Positions 16,335-24,308 of a DNA stretch of 64,000 bases are shown in pieces. The notes beneath the pieces were generated by a model. The model was not told the DNA's origin, searched no databases, and saw only the letters and a program-made list of their open reading frames with translations. The stretch spans positions 62,001 through 126,000 of the forward strand of contig NZ_BSYI01000005.1 in assembly GCF_030270585.1 (NCBI RefSeq), in the 5' to 3' direction. Each line of letters opens with the position of its first letter. Position 1 is the stretch's first letter. A program made the position numbers and the translations under genes. This DNA is from Paralimibaculum aggregatum (lineage in GTDB: Bacteria > Pseudomonadota > Alphaproteobacteria > Rhodobacterales > Rhodobacteraceae).

Positions 16335-17297
16335 ATGGCGGCGGACGCGGGCACCGAGCACATCGCCTTCCTGCTGGTCGAGGATTTCTCGCACATCGCC
16401 TTTGCCTGCGCGATCGAGCCGCTGCGCATCGCCAACCTCGTCTCGGGGCGGGCGCTCTACCGCTGGAGCCTCGCCTCGGAGGACGGGCGGACCGCGATCT
16501 GCTCGCACCGCTCGGCGATCCTGGTGGACCGGGGGCTCGAGCCGCTGCCTGCCGGCGACCGGCTGTTCCTGATCTCCGGCATCCATGTGCGCGAGCGGGT
16601 GACGCCCCGGCTCATGGCGCATCTGCGGCGCGAGCAGCGCCGCGGCGTGCGCCTCGGGGCGATCTGCTCCGGGGCCTATGCGCTGGCGATGGCCGGGCTG
16701 CTCGACGGCCAGGCCTGCGCGATCCACTGGGAGTTCCACGACGCCTTCACCGAGGCGTTCCCCGATGTCGTGCTCCGGCGCAGCGTCTTCGTGGCCGATG
16801 CGCCGATCCCCACCGCCTCGGGCGGCCCGGCGGCGACCGACCTGATGCTGCACCTGATCGCCCGCGCGCATGGCGCGGATATCGCGACCGCGGTGGCCGA
16901 CCAGATGGTCTATACCGCGGTGCGCGGCGACGATGGCGCGCAACGGATCTCGCTCGGCGCGCGGCTCGGCCTGCCGAGCGAGGCGGTGCGCCGCGCCATC
17001 CGCGCGATGGAGGCGCATGTCGAGGACCCGGTCTCCACCGCCGACCTCGCCGCCCAGGCCGGCATCTCGGCGCGCCAGCTCGAGCGACTGTTCGGCAAGC
17101 ACCTGCACTGCTCGCCGAAGAAGTACTACATGGACCTGCGCCTGCAGCGCGCGCGCAACCTGCTGATGCAGACCGACATGGGCATCTCCGAGGTGGCGCT
17201 GGCCTGCGGCTTCTCCTCGGGCGCGCATTTCGCCCGCGCCTATCGCCAGACCTATGGCGTGGGCCCGGCCGAGTTCCGCGCGATCCGGGCGCGCTGA
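16335..17297 (+). CDS. GlxA-family transcriptional regulator (DJ-1/PfpI domain plus AraC HTH)
   Basis: A 320-residue regulator beginning ten bases after the permease stop, so probably cotranscribed with the importer. Its DJ-1/PfpI domain carries GAICSGAYALAMAGLLDG with a Cys at the nucleophile position, which the regulator at 11070-12083 lacks. The AraC domain shows VSTADLAAQAGISARQLERLFGKHL and ALACGFSSGAHFARAYRQTYG. Sequence features resemble the CdhR/GbdR/SouR group. Having two related regulators on either side of one importer suggests two inducers or a hierarchy; which regulates which cannot be read from sequence. Its 3' end overlaps the convergent histidine kinase gene by 46 bases. Confidence 0.87.
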   Translation: MAADAGTEHIAFLLVEDFSHIAFACAIEPLRIANLVSGRALYRWSLASEDGRTAICSHRSAILVDRGLEPLPAGDRLFLISGIHVRERVTPRLMAHLRREQRRGVRLGAICSGAYALAMAGLLDGQACAIHWEFHDAFTEAFPDVVLRRSVFVADAPIPTASGGPAATDLMLHLIARAHGADIATAVADQMVYTAVRGDDGAQRISLGARLGLPSEAVRRAIRAMEAHVEDPVSTADLAAQAGISARQLERLFGKHLHCSPKKYYMDLRLQRARNLLMQTDMGISEVALACGFSSGAHFARAYRQTYGVGPAEFRAIRAR

Positions 17298-18691
17298 GGC
17301 GCCGGGAAGCCGAGCGTGACGTCGAGGCCGGGGCAGTCTGCTAGGCCGGGGCAGTCTGCGGGGCGGGGGCGGTCCGCCGCCGCCCGGCTGTCGGCGAGCG
17401 TCAGCCGGGCCCCGTGCAGCTTGGCGATGGCGGCGACCAGCGCGAGGCCGAGGCCGCTGCCCGCCCCGCGGCTCGGGTCGAGGGTGACGAAGCGCTGCAG
17501 CACCCGCGCCCGCTCGGCCGCCGGGATGCCGGGGCCGGCATCGGCCACCCGCAGCACCGGCATGCCGAGCTCGATCCCGGTCTCGAGCCGGATCGCGCTG
17601 CCCTCCGGCGCATAGCGGAGCGCGTTCTCCAGCAGGTTGGAGAGCGCCTGCGCCAGCAGCTGCGGATGCCCCCGGATCTCCGCCGGCGCGGCCGAGAGCT
17701 GCAGCGCGACGCCGCGATCCTCCGCCGCGGGGGCGTAGAGATCGGCGGCGTCCTCGGCCAGCGCCGCGAGGTCCACCGGCTCGAAGGCCTCGCGCCCGAC
17801 GCCGGCCTCGGCGCGGCTGATCTCGATCAGCGCGGTGAGCTGGCGCAGCATCGCCTCGGCCTCGGCCTGGGCGCGCACGGCGAGGCGCTCGCGCGCCTCC
17901 GGCGCCAGCTCGGGCTCGGCGAATTCCGCGGTCAGCGCGCGCAGCCGGGTGAGCGGCGAGCGCAGGTCGTGCGCCAGGCTGTCGGTCACCGCGCGCAGGT
18001 TCTCCACCAGCCCGGCGATGCGGTCGAGCATGGCGTTCAGCGTCGCGTTCAGCCGGTCGAACTCGTCGTCGGTTCCGCGCAGCGGCACCCGGCGGGAGAG
18101 ATCGCCGGCGACGATCTCGCTCGCCGTGCGCCGGATCTCGCCGATCCGCCCCATCACGAAGCGCGAGAGCAGCCAGCCGGCGGCGAGGCTGAGCAGCGCG
18201 GCGAGCCCGGTGGCCCAGATCGCCGCCTGCCAGAGCGCCCGCTCGTAGAGCGCCCGCGCCCGCGCGTCGCGCCCGACCAGCAGCCGCTCGCCGCCGGGCA
18301 GCCGGAAGGCCACGGCGGCGACCATCACCGGGCGCTCGCTGTCGATGCGGTAGAGCTCGAGCTCGATCGGAGCGCCGCCGGCGCGGACCGTGGGCGGCCA
18401 GGCCGCGAGGTTGCCGGTGATCCGCTCGCCATAGCCGTCGGTCAGCAGGTAGATCGCGTCGCGCTCGGCCGCTCGGTCGAGCCGCCGCGCGATGGTCTGC
18501 GCGAGGCCGAGCACCCCGCCGGCGGCATATTGCTCGGCCAGCCCCTCGACCTCGGCCGCCAGCACGTCGCGCGTCTCGCCCGCGATCAGCGCGGTGGACT
18601 GCCAGGTGAAGACCCCGAGCACCAGCGCCGTGGAGAGCGAGAAGAGCGCCAGATAGGCCGCGATCAGGCGGCTGGTGGCGGTGCGCAGCAT
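17252..18691 (-). CDS. Sensor histidine kinase, OmpR-partner type
   Basis: A 479-residue membrane kinase. There are transmembrane helices at about residues 8-28 and 155-178 with a periplasmic domain between, then a HAMP linker, a dimerisation domain with phospho-acceptor His241 in SLAHDLRSPLTRL, and a HATPase with the N-box NLLENALRYAPEG and the G-box DAGPGIP. The gene follows the response regulator on the same strand, three bases after its stop. Near the C-terminus an 18-base direct repeat at about 17320-17358 produces the duplicated residues DCPGLA-DCPGLD beyond the catalytic domain, so the last 50 residues are poorly conserved and the 3' end runs into the convergent regulator gene. Confidence 0.9.
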   Translation of the reverse strand: MLRTATSRLIAAYLALFSLSTALVLGVFTWQSTALIAGETRDVLAAEVEGLAEQYAAGGVLGLAQTIARRLDRAAERDAIYLLTDGYGERITGNLAAWPPTVRAGGAPIELELYRIDSERPVMVAAVAFRLPGGERLLVGRDARARALYERALWQAAIWATGLAALLSLAAGWLLSRFVMGRIGEIRRTASEIVAGDLSRRVPLRGTDDEFDRLNATLNAMLDRIAGLVENLRAVTDSLAHDLRSPLTRLRALTAEFAEPELAPEARERLAVRAQAEAEAMLRQLTALIEISRAEAGVGREAFEPVDLAALAEDAADLYAPAAEDRGVALQLSAAPAEIRGHPQLLAQALSNLLENALRYAPEGSAIRLETGIELGMPVLRVADAGPGIPAAERARVLQRFVTLDPSRGAGSGLGLALVAAIAKLHGARLTLADSRAAADRPRPADCPGLADCPGLDVTLGFPAPQRARIARNSAGPTP

Positions 18692-18694
18692 CGC

Positions 18695-19378
18695 CTAGCC
18701 CGGCTCGTCGATCTTGTAGCCGGCACCCCGCACGGTGCGGATCAGCGGCGGCTCGCCGGGGCCGTCGATCTTCTTGCGCAGCTTGGAGATATGCACCTCG
18801 ATCACGTTGGTCTGCGGGTCGAAGTGATAGTCCCAGAGCGCCTCGAGCAGCATCGTGCGGGTGACCACCCGGCCCTTGCGCTGCAGCAGGTAGGCGAGCA
18901 TCTGGAACTCCCGCGGGCGGAGCGCGATCTCGCGGCTGCCGCGGGTGGCGCGCCGGGTCGCGAGATCGACCCTGAGATCGGCGCAGGCCAGCACCGTCTC
19001 GTCGCGGGTCTCCGCCGGGCGGCGCAGCAGCGCCTCGGCGCGGGCCGCGAGCTCGGCGAAGGAGAACGGCTTGGCGAGATAGTCGTCCGCCCCCTCGCGC
19101 AGCCCCCGCACCCGCTCGTCGACCGAGCCGAGGGCGGTGAGCATCAGCACCGGGGTGCGGATCCCGGCGGCCCGCATCGAGCGCAGCACCGAGAGCCCGT
19201 CGAGCTCCGGCAGCATCCGGTCGAGGATCACCAGGTCGAAGCCGCCATCGGTGGCGCGGAACAGGCCGTCGCGCCCGGTGCCGCAGCGCTCCACCGCATA
19301 GCCCGCCTCGCCGAGGCCGCGGGCGATGTAGTCGGCCATGGTGGTGTCGTCCTCGATCAGCAGCACGCATCGGCTCAT
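18695..19378 (-). CDS. Response regulator, OmpR/PhoB family
   Basis: A 227-residue two-component regulator. The receiver domain has acidic residues ED at 9-10, phospho-acceptor Asp53 (LVILDRMLPELDG), Thr in LMLTAL and Lys in YLAKPFSF. The winged-helix DNA-binding domain occupies about residues 125-224 (LRPREFQMLAYLL; VEVHISKLRKKI; IRTVRGAGYKI). The ATG at 19378 has a strong GGAGGAGG; in-frame upstream codons belong to the spacer. It is transcribed with the kinase gene at 17252-18691. An htrA gene lies just upstream on the same strand, so an envelope-stress role like CpxR is plausible but not shown. Confidence 0.93.
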   Translation of the reverse strand: MSRCVLLIEDDTTMADYIARGLGEAGYAVERCGTGRDGLFRATDGGFDLVILDRMLPELDGLSVLRSMRAAGIRTPVLMLTALGSVDERVRGLREGADDYLAKPFSFAELAARAEALLRRPAETRDETVLACADLRVDLATRRATRGSREIALRPREFQMLAYLLQRKGRVVTRTMLLEALWDYHFDPQTNVIEVHISKLRKKIDGPGEPPLIRTVRGAGYKIDEPG

Positions 19379-19598
19379 GCGGCGCCTCCTCCTCGGGCAG
19401 TGGCACTGTGCGGACAGTCTATAGGCATTCGCGGGGAGGAATTCACGGCAGAGCCCGGCATCCGGTGCCGGTCGGTTGCCATGCAAAACCCATCTGCCCG
19501 GATACGGGGCAGACGGGCTCGGCGGCGCCGGTCACGGGGAAGATCGGCGCCGCCTGCCCTGCCGCGTGAGGGGGCGCGGCCGGGCATCCGGAGCGGCC

Positions 19599-21053
19599 TC
19601 AGCTCAGGCGGAGGCCGAGATAGAGCTGGCTGCCGCGGCGGTTCACCAGCAGCAGCCGGGTGTCGGTCTTGCCCTCGTCGAGCGCGTCGTCGAGCTCGCG
19701 CGGGCTGGAGACCGGCCGGCGGTCCACCTCGAGGATCACGTCGCCGACCTGCAGCCCGGAGCGGGCCGCCGCGCCGCGCGGCTGGATCGAGGTGACCACC
19801 ACGCCGTCGACGCCGTCCCCGAGGCCGATGTTCTCGCGGGCATCCGGGGTCAGCCGGGCCAGCGTGGCGCCGAGCGCCTCGGAGGCGAGCCGGCCGCCGC
19901 GGTCGCTCCTGCCCTTGGAAACCGCGGCCTGGCGGTCATCCGCGAAGGCGCCGATGGTGACGCTCACGCTGCGCCGGTCGCCGTCGCGCAGCACCTCGAT
20001 CTCGACCGCGGTGCCGGGCTCGGTGCGGCCCACCAGCTTCGGCAGGTCGCGGCTGGTCTGCACCGCCTCGCCGCCGAAGGAGAGGATCACGTCGCCGGTC
20101 TCCAGCGCGCCCTCGGAGGGCGCGTCGGGCAGCACGTTGGCGACCAGCGCGCCCATCGGCCGCTCCAGCCCCATCGCCTCGGCGATCTCCGGCGTCACCC
20201 GCTGGATCTGCACGCCGAGCCAGCCGCGATCGACCACGCCGTCGGATTTCAGGTCGGCGATCACGTCGCGCACGATGTTGGCCGCCACCGCGAAGCCGAC
20301 GCCGACCGAGCCGCCATTGGGCGACAGGATCGCGGAGTTCACGCCGATCACCTCGCCCTTCATGTTGAACAGCGGCCCGCCCGAGTTGCCCCGGTTGATC
20401 GCGGCATCGGTCTGGATGAAATCGACATAGGGGCCGCGGCGGATGTCGCGCTGGGTGGCCGAGACGATGCCCTTGGTCACGGTGCCGCCGAGGCCGAACG
20501 GGTTGCCCACGGCAAAGACGTCCTCGCCGACGCGCACCGCGTCGCTGTCACCGAGCTTGACGAAGGGCAGCGCCTCGTCGGCCTCGATGCGCAGCAGCGC
20601 GAGGTCGGACTGCGGGTCGGTGCCGACCACCTCCGCCACGAAGTCGCCGAGCCCGGAGAAGCGCACGGTCACCTCGTCGGCATCCTCGACGACATGGTGG
20701 TTGGTGACGATCAGCCCGTCCGGGTCGAGCACGAAGCCCGAGCCGAGGCCCTGGCGCCGGCGCTCGCCGCCGAAGGGGTTGCCGTCCGGGCCAAACTCCC
20801 GGAAGAACTTCTCGAAGGGGCTGCGGCCGAAGCGCTCGAAGGGGTCGGGCATGCCGCGGCGCCCGCTGCGCTCGTCCGGCAGTTCGTCGGCGAGCACGGT
20901 GACGACGGCCGGGGAGACGCGCTCCACCATGTCGGCCAGCGCCTCGTCGGCGAGGGCGGCGGACGGGCTCCAGACCAGCGCCGCGGCGAGCCCGAGGCCC
21001 GCTGCCAGCGCCGGTCCGCGGCGCGCCGCCGGAGATGCGACGGAAAGTGTCAT
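19599..21053 (-). CDS. Periplasmic serine protease, HtrA/DegP family (Do)
   Basis: A 484-residue trypsin-like protease/chaperone exported by a signal peptide (residues 1-36, ending SAALADE). The catalytic triad is His120 (TNHHVV), Asp150 (SDLALL) and Ser224 (GNSGGPLFN). Two PDZ domains follow, at about residues 270-365 (GWLGVQIQ) and 385-480. A region rich in Phe and Gly after the signal peptide (FERFGRSPFEKFFREFG) is the LA-loop of DegP/DegQ. AGGAGA lies eight bases before the ATG. It degrades or refolds misfolded envelope proteins; the two-component genes 220 bases downstream may respond to the same stress. Confidence 0.93.
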   Translation of the reverse strand: MTLSVASPAARRGPALAAGLGLAAALVWSPSAALADEALADMVERVSPAVVTVLADELPDERSGRRGMPDPFERFGRSPFEKFFREFGPDGNPFGGERRRQGLGSGFVLDPDGLIVTNHHVVEDADEVTVRFSGLGDFVAEVVGTDPQSDLALLRIEADEALPFVKLGDSDAVRVGEDVFAVGNPFGLGGTVTKGIVSATQRDIRRGPYVDFIQTDAAINRGNSGGPLFNMKGEVIGVNSAILSPNGGSVGVGFAVAANIVRDVIADLKSDGVVDRGWLGVQIQRVTPEIAEAMGLERPMGALVANVLPDAPSEGALETGDVILSFGGEAVQTSRDLPKLVGRTEPGTAVEIEVLRDGDRRSVSVTIGAFADDRQAAVSKGRSDRGGRLASEALGATLARLTPDARENIGLGDGVDGVVVTSIQPRGAAARSGLQVGDVILEVDRRPVSSPRELDDALDEGKTDTRLLLVNRRGSQLYLGLRLS

Positions 21054-21134
21054 CTGGGGTCTCCTGTCTGTCCTGTGGCAAATGCCTCGGCCCCAGAGAT
21101 GGCAGACCAGCCTGACCGGCGCCTGTCCGCCGGA

Positions 21135-21148
21135 TTAAACTTCGTTAA
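21135..21148. promoter_or_regulatory. TTAA-N6-TTAA motif upstream of htrA
   Basis: Two TTAA half-sites six bases apart lie 82-95 bases upstream of the htrA start, in the most AT-rich patch of the spacer. The arrangement resembles a CtrA recognition site (consensus TTAA-N7-TTAA) with a one-base shorter spacer. Alternatively it is simply the AT-rich core of the htrA promoter. Confidence 0.3.
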
Positions 21149-21194
21149 TGTTGTGCGTTTTTTCCGCGCCGTGGCCGCGCCGCGCCGCCGCGGC

Positions 21195-22409
21195 TCAGAT
21201 CACCGCCCGCTCGCGCAGGGCGCGGCCCTCCAGCACCCGCTCGACGCCGAGGGGCGAGAGGTCGAGGCTGCGGAAGCCGCCATGCACCACCAGCTCCGCC
21301 ACGCCGCGCCCCATGGCGGGCGACTGCTGCAGCCCGTGCCCGGAGAAGCCGCAGAGATGGATCAGCCCCGGCCGCTCCGGGTCGCGCCCGATGATCGCGT
21401 TCTGGTCGAGCGTGTTGTAGTCGTAATGCCCGACCCAGGAGGCGCCCACGCGCAGCCGCTCGAAGGCGGGGATGCGGGCGGCGATGGCCGGCCAGGCGCG
21501 GTCCTCGAAGGGGTCGGCCCAGGCGAAATCCTCCGGGTCGGCGGCGGGGTCGGCGCCCTCCGGCCCGTAGCCGCACATGAACTGCGCGCCATCCGAGCGG
21601 ACATGCACCCCCGAGGGGTCGATCACCAGCGGCAGCTGCTCCGGCGCCGGGCGCTCGGCCTCGAAGACCACGGTGTAGCGCCGGCGCGGCTCGATCGGCA
21701 GGCGGCGCCCGGCCATCGCGGCGATCCGCGGCGAGCGGGTGCCGGCGGCGTTCACCACCTGCCCCGCCGCGACCGCGGTGCCCGAGGCGAGGCGGAGCCC
21801 GGTGATCCGCCGCCCGTCCTCCAGCAGCCCGGCGACCTCGGCGGCGACGAACTCGGCCCCGAGATCGCGCGCCTTGCGGCGGAACCAGTCGAACATCGTG
21901 CCGCCGTCGAAATAGCCCTCGTCGCCCGGGTTGTGGCTGGCCAGCAGGATGTCGTCGGTCACCATCCAGGGGAAGCGCTCGGCCAGCTCGGCGCGGTCGT
22001 AGAGCCGGGCGCCGACGCCGCAAGCCGCCTGCACCGCATGGGCCGCGCGCAGCGCCTCGGCCCGGGCCTCGGTGGCGGCGAGGTAGAGATAGCCGAAGCC
22101 GTCCATGTCGAGCCTCGGCGCGCGCGGGTCGCCGATCCGGGCGGGAAAGTCGCGGATGAAGGCGAGCCCGGCCTGCGAGATGCGGATGTTGATCTCGGTG
22201 GAGAACTGCTGGCGGATGCAGCTGTTGGTGTGGCTGGTCGCGGCATGGGCATAGCTCGGGTCGCGCTCGACCACCAGCACGCGGCCCCTGAAGCCGGGAT
22301 CGGAGACGATGTGCCAGGCGGTGGAGGCGCCCATGATGCCGCCGCCGATGATCGCGACGTCATAGGCGGGGTGGGCGGGTTCGGCAGCCCAGCCGGCAGG
22401 CACGGTCAC
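21195..22409 (-). CDS. FAD-dependent amine/amino-acid oxidoreductase (DAO family)
   Basis: A 404-residue flavoenzyme of the D-amino-acid/sarcosine-oxidase fold. The FAD-binding motif VAIIGGGIMGASTAWH is at residues 18-33. Other visible parts are VVNAAGTRSPRIAAM near residue 215 and the C-terminal flavin segment LIHLCGFSGHGLQQSPAMGRGVAEL. These resemble the FOXRED1 / glycine-oxidase group; the substrate is probably an N-methyl or D-amino acid. The start is a GTG at 22409, overlapping the stop of the upstream PLP-enzyme gene by four bases, so the two are coupled. Confidence 0.83.
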   Translation of the reverse strand: MTVPAGWAAEPAHPAYDVAIIGGGIMGASTAWHIVSDPGFRGRVLVVERDPSYAHAATSHTNSCIRQQFSTEINIRISQAGLAFIRDFPARIGDPRAPRLDMDGFGYLYLAATEARAEALRAAHAVQAACGVGARLYDRAELAERFPWMVTDDILLASHNPGDEGYFDGGTMFDWFRRKARDLGAEFVAAEVAGLLEDGRRITGLRLASGTAVAAGQVVNAAGTRSPRIAAMAGRRLPIEPRRRYTVVFEAERPAPEQLPLVIDPSGVHVRSDGAQFMCGYGPEGADPAADPEDFAWADPFEDRAWPAIAARIPAFERLRVGASWVGHYDYNTLDQNAIIGRDPERPGLIHLCGFSGHGLQQSPAMGRGVAELVVHGGFRSLDLSPLGVERVLEGRALRERAVI

Positions 22410-23449
22410 GGCGCGGTCTCCGCGATGCGGGCGATCTCCGGGGCATAGGCGAAGAGGCCCGGGGTGCCGCCGGTATGCAGGAAGATCACGGTGGTCTCCG
22501 GGCTGGAGGTGCCGGCGAGGTTGATCGCCCCGGCCAGGGTCTTGGCGGTGTAGACCGGGTCGGTGAGCATCCCCTCCTGCCGCGCCGCGAGCGCGATGGC
22601 GCGCTCGGTGGGCAGGTTGAGCCGCCCGTAGCCGGGGGCGAGGAACCGGTCGGTCAGGCGGATGTCGCCCTCCGCCACCGGGTTGTCGATCTCGAGCAGC
22701 GCGGCGATCTCGGCGCAGCGGGCGGCGAGCCGCGGCGCCTGTGCCACCGCCGGCCGCCGCACGCAGACCCCGGTGACCGGGATGGCGCGGCCGAGCGCGC
22801 GCAGGCCGGTCAGCAGCCCGGCATGGGTCGCGCCGCTGCCCGAGGCGACCGCGACATGCGGCGCGGCGATGCCGGCGGCGTCGATCTGCGCCGCCAGCTC
22901 GCGCGCCGCGCGGACATAGCCGAGCGCGCCGAGCGGGGCATGGCCGGGGCCGAGGGGGATCACGTAGGGCCGCCTGCCCTCGGCCCGCAGCCCCTCGGCG
23001 ATGGCGTTGAGCGCGGCATCGGCGCCGGCCTCGTCCTCGCCCTCGGGATAGCTGTGCACGGTCGCCCCGAGCAGGCGCTGCAGCAGCATGTTGCCGGAGC
23101 CGCGATAGGTCGCGTCGGCATCGGGCACCCGCTCCTCGGCCTGGATGTGGCAGCCGAGGCCCAGCTTGGCCGCGATCGCCGCGGTCAGCCGGCAGTAGTT
23201 GGACTGCACGGCGCCGGTGATCAGCACCGTGTCGGCGCCCTCGGCCAGCGCCGCGCCGAAATAGAACTCGAGCTGGCGCACCTTGTTGCCGCCCATGGCG
23301 ATGGGCAGCAGATCGTCGCGCTTGGCCCAGAGGCGGCCGCCGGCGGCGGCGGAGAGGCGGGGCAGCGGCTCGAGCGGGCTCGGCGGGCCGGAGAGATCGG
23401 CGCGGGGGCGGCGGTCGAGCGTGCCGAGGGGATCGGGGGCGATGGTCAT
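22406..23449 (-). CDS. PLP-dependent D-cysteine desulfhydrase / ACC-deaminase family enzyme
   Basis: A 347-residue fold-type II PLP enzyme. Lys56 in AMGGNKVRQLEF is the PLP-binding lysine, followed by GAVQSNYCRLTAA (phosphate and substrate contacts), a Gly-rich ASGSGATHAGLL phosphate loop near residue 195 and the final HTGGTPGLFAY. The family includes D-cysteine desulfhydrase (pyruvate, H2S and ammonia) and ACC deaminase. The two cannot be separated from sequence alone here, though the SNYCR and HTGGTPG motifs are common to both. It is coupled to the FAD oxidoreductase and adjoins a TauE/SafE exporter, which favours a sulfur amino-acid role. Confidence 0.83.
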   Translation of the reverse strand: MTIAPDPLGTLDRRPRADLSGPPSPLEPLPRLSAAAGGRLWAKRDDLLPIAMGGNKVRQLEFYFGAALAEGADTVLITGAVQSNYCRLTAAIAAKLGLGCHIQAEERVPDADATYRGSGNMLLQRLLGATVHSYPEGEDEAGADAALNAIAEGLRAEGRRPYVIPLGPGHAPLGALGYVRAARELAAQIDAAGIAAPHVAVASGSGATHAGLLTGLRALGRAIPVTGVCVRRPAVAQAPRLAARCAEIAALLEIDNPVAEGDIRLTDRFLAPGYGRLNLPTERAIALAARQEGMLTDPVYTAKTLAGAINLAGTSSPETTVIFLHTGGTPGLFAYAPEIARIAETAP

Positions 23450-23479
23450 GCCTTCACTCTGCCGCATCTCGCCGGAGCC

Positions 23480-24223
23480 TCAAGCGGAAAAGCTGCGGAT
23501 GCCGGCGAACAGCAGGCTGGCGGCGATCACCGCGATCCCGGCGAAGACCGCGCGGCGGAACAGCCGCTCCCGCACATGCGGCGCCAGCCAGCGGCCGACC
23601 AGGGTGCCGAAGAGGGTCGCCGGCGCCAGGGTCAGCGCGGTCGCCGCCGCCTCGGCGAGCCCGGCGCTGCTGACCGCCCCGGCGCCCCATTGCGCGAGGA
23701 TGATCGGCGGGTGGATCCACACGAAATAGACGAGGATGGTGGCGCGGATCTCGGTCTTGGCCGCGCCGCTGGCGGCCAGCGCGATGGCGGTGGCCGGCCC
23801 CGGCATGGTCAGCGCGCCGCCGAGGATGCCGGAGAGCAGCCCGTGGCGCCAGCCGATCCGGTGCCCGTCGGCCCGCGGCGGGCGCAGCATCGCCGGCAGC
23901 AGCGCCAGCAGCACCGCGCCGGCGGCGAGCTTCAGCGTGGTGACCTCGGCCATGGCCAGCAGCCCCGCGCCGAGCGGCAGGCCGGCGCAGCTGCCGATGG
24001 TGAAGGCGCGCACCGAGGCCGGGTTGGCGGCGCGCCAGAGCCCCGGCGCGAGCACCAGCGCGATCTGGAAGCTCAGCAGCGCGCTCACCGAGAAGGCCGA
24101 GGCGCTGTCGCTGGCCAGCAGGATCACCGGCCCGGCGATCAGCGCGAAGCCGATCCCGGTCACCGCCTGCAGCATCGCCGCCAGGGCGACGACGACCTGC
24201 AGCGCGATGTCCAACCATGTCAT
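23480..24223 (-). CDS. TauE/SafE family membrane protein (putative sulfite/organosulfur exporter)
   Basis: A 247-residue polytopic protein with about eight hydrophobic segments. The first repeat contains QAVTGIGFALIAGP, the family's conserved glycine-rich stretch, mirrored by GLLSGILGGALTMPGPATAI in the second half. Family members export sulfite, sulfoacetate or related anions. It sits 30 bases before the D-cysteine-desulfhydrase-like gene on the same strand. The frame stays open far upstream through the neighbouring acetyltransferase gene, but the ATG at 24223 starts the membrane domain. Confidence 0.85.
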   Translation of the reverse strand: MTWLDIALQVVVALAAMLQAVTGIGFALIAGPVILLASDSASAFSVSALLSFQIALVLAPGLWRAANPASVRAFTIGSCAGLPLGAGLLAMAEVTTLKLAAGAVLLALLPAMLRPPRADGHRIGWRHGLLSGILGGALTMPGPATAIALAASGAAKTEIRATILVYFVWIHPPIILAQWGAGAVSSAGLAEAAATALTLAPATLFGTLVGRWLAPHVRERLFRRAVFAGIAVIAASLLFAGIRSFSA

Positions 24224-24308
24224 CCGGGCGGTCCTCCTCGGGAACGGGGCCGACAACCGAGCACATCCGCCGGCCGCCCGATAGGGCCAGCTTTGCCCGG
24301 CGCGAGGG

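Noticed and set aside
15825-19406. 1193-codon minus-strand frame across permease, regulator and two-component genes
   Set aside because: It is antisense to the importer genes and out of frame with the kinase and response regulator, whose motifs are all in other frames.
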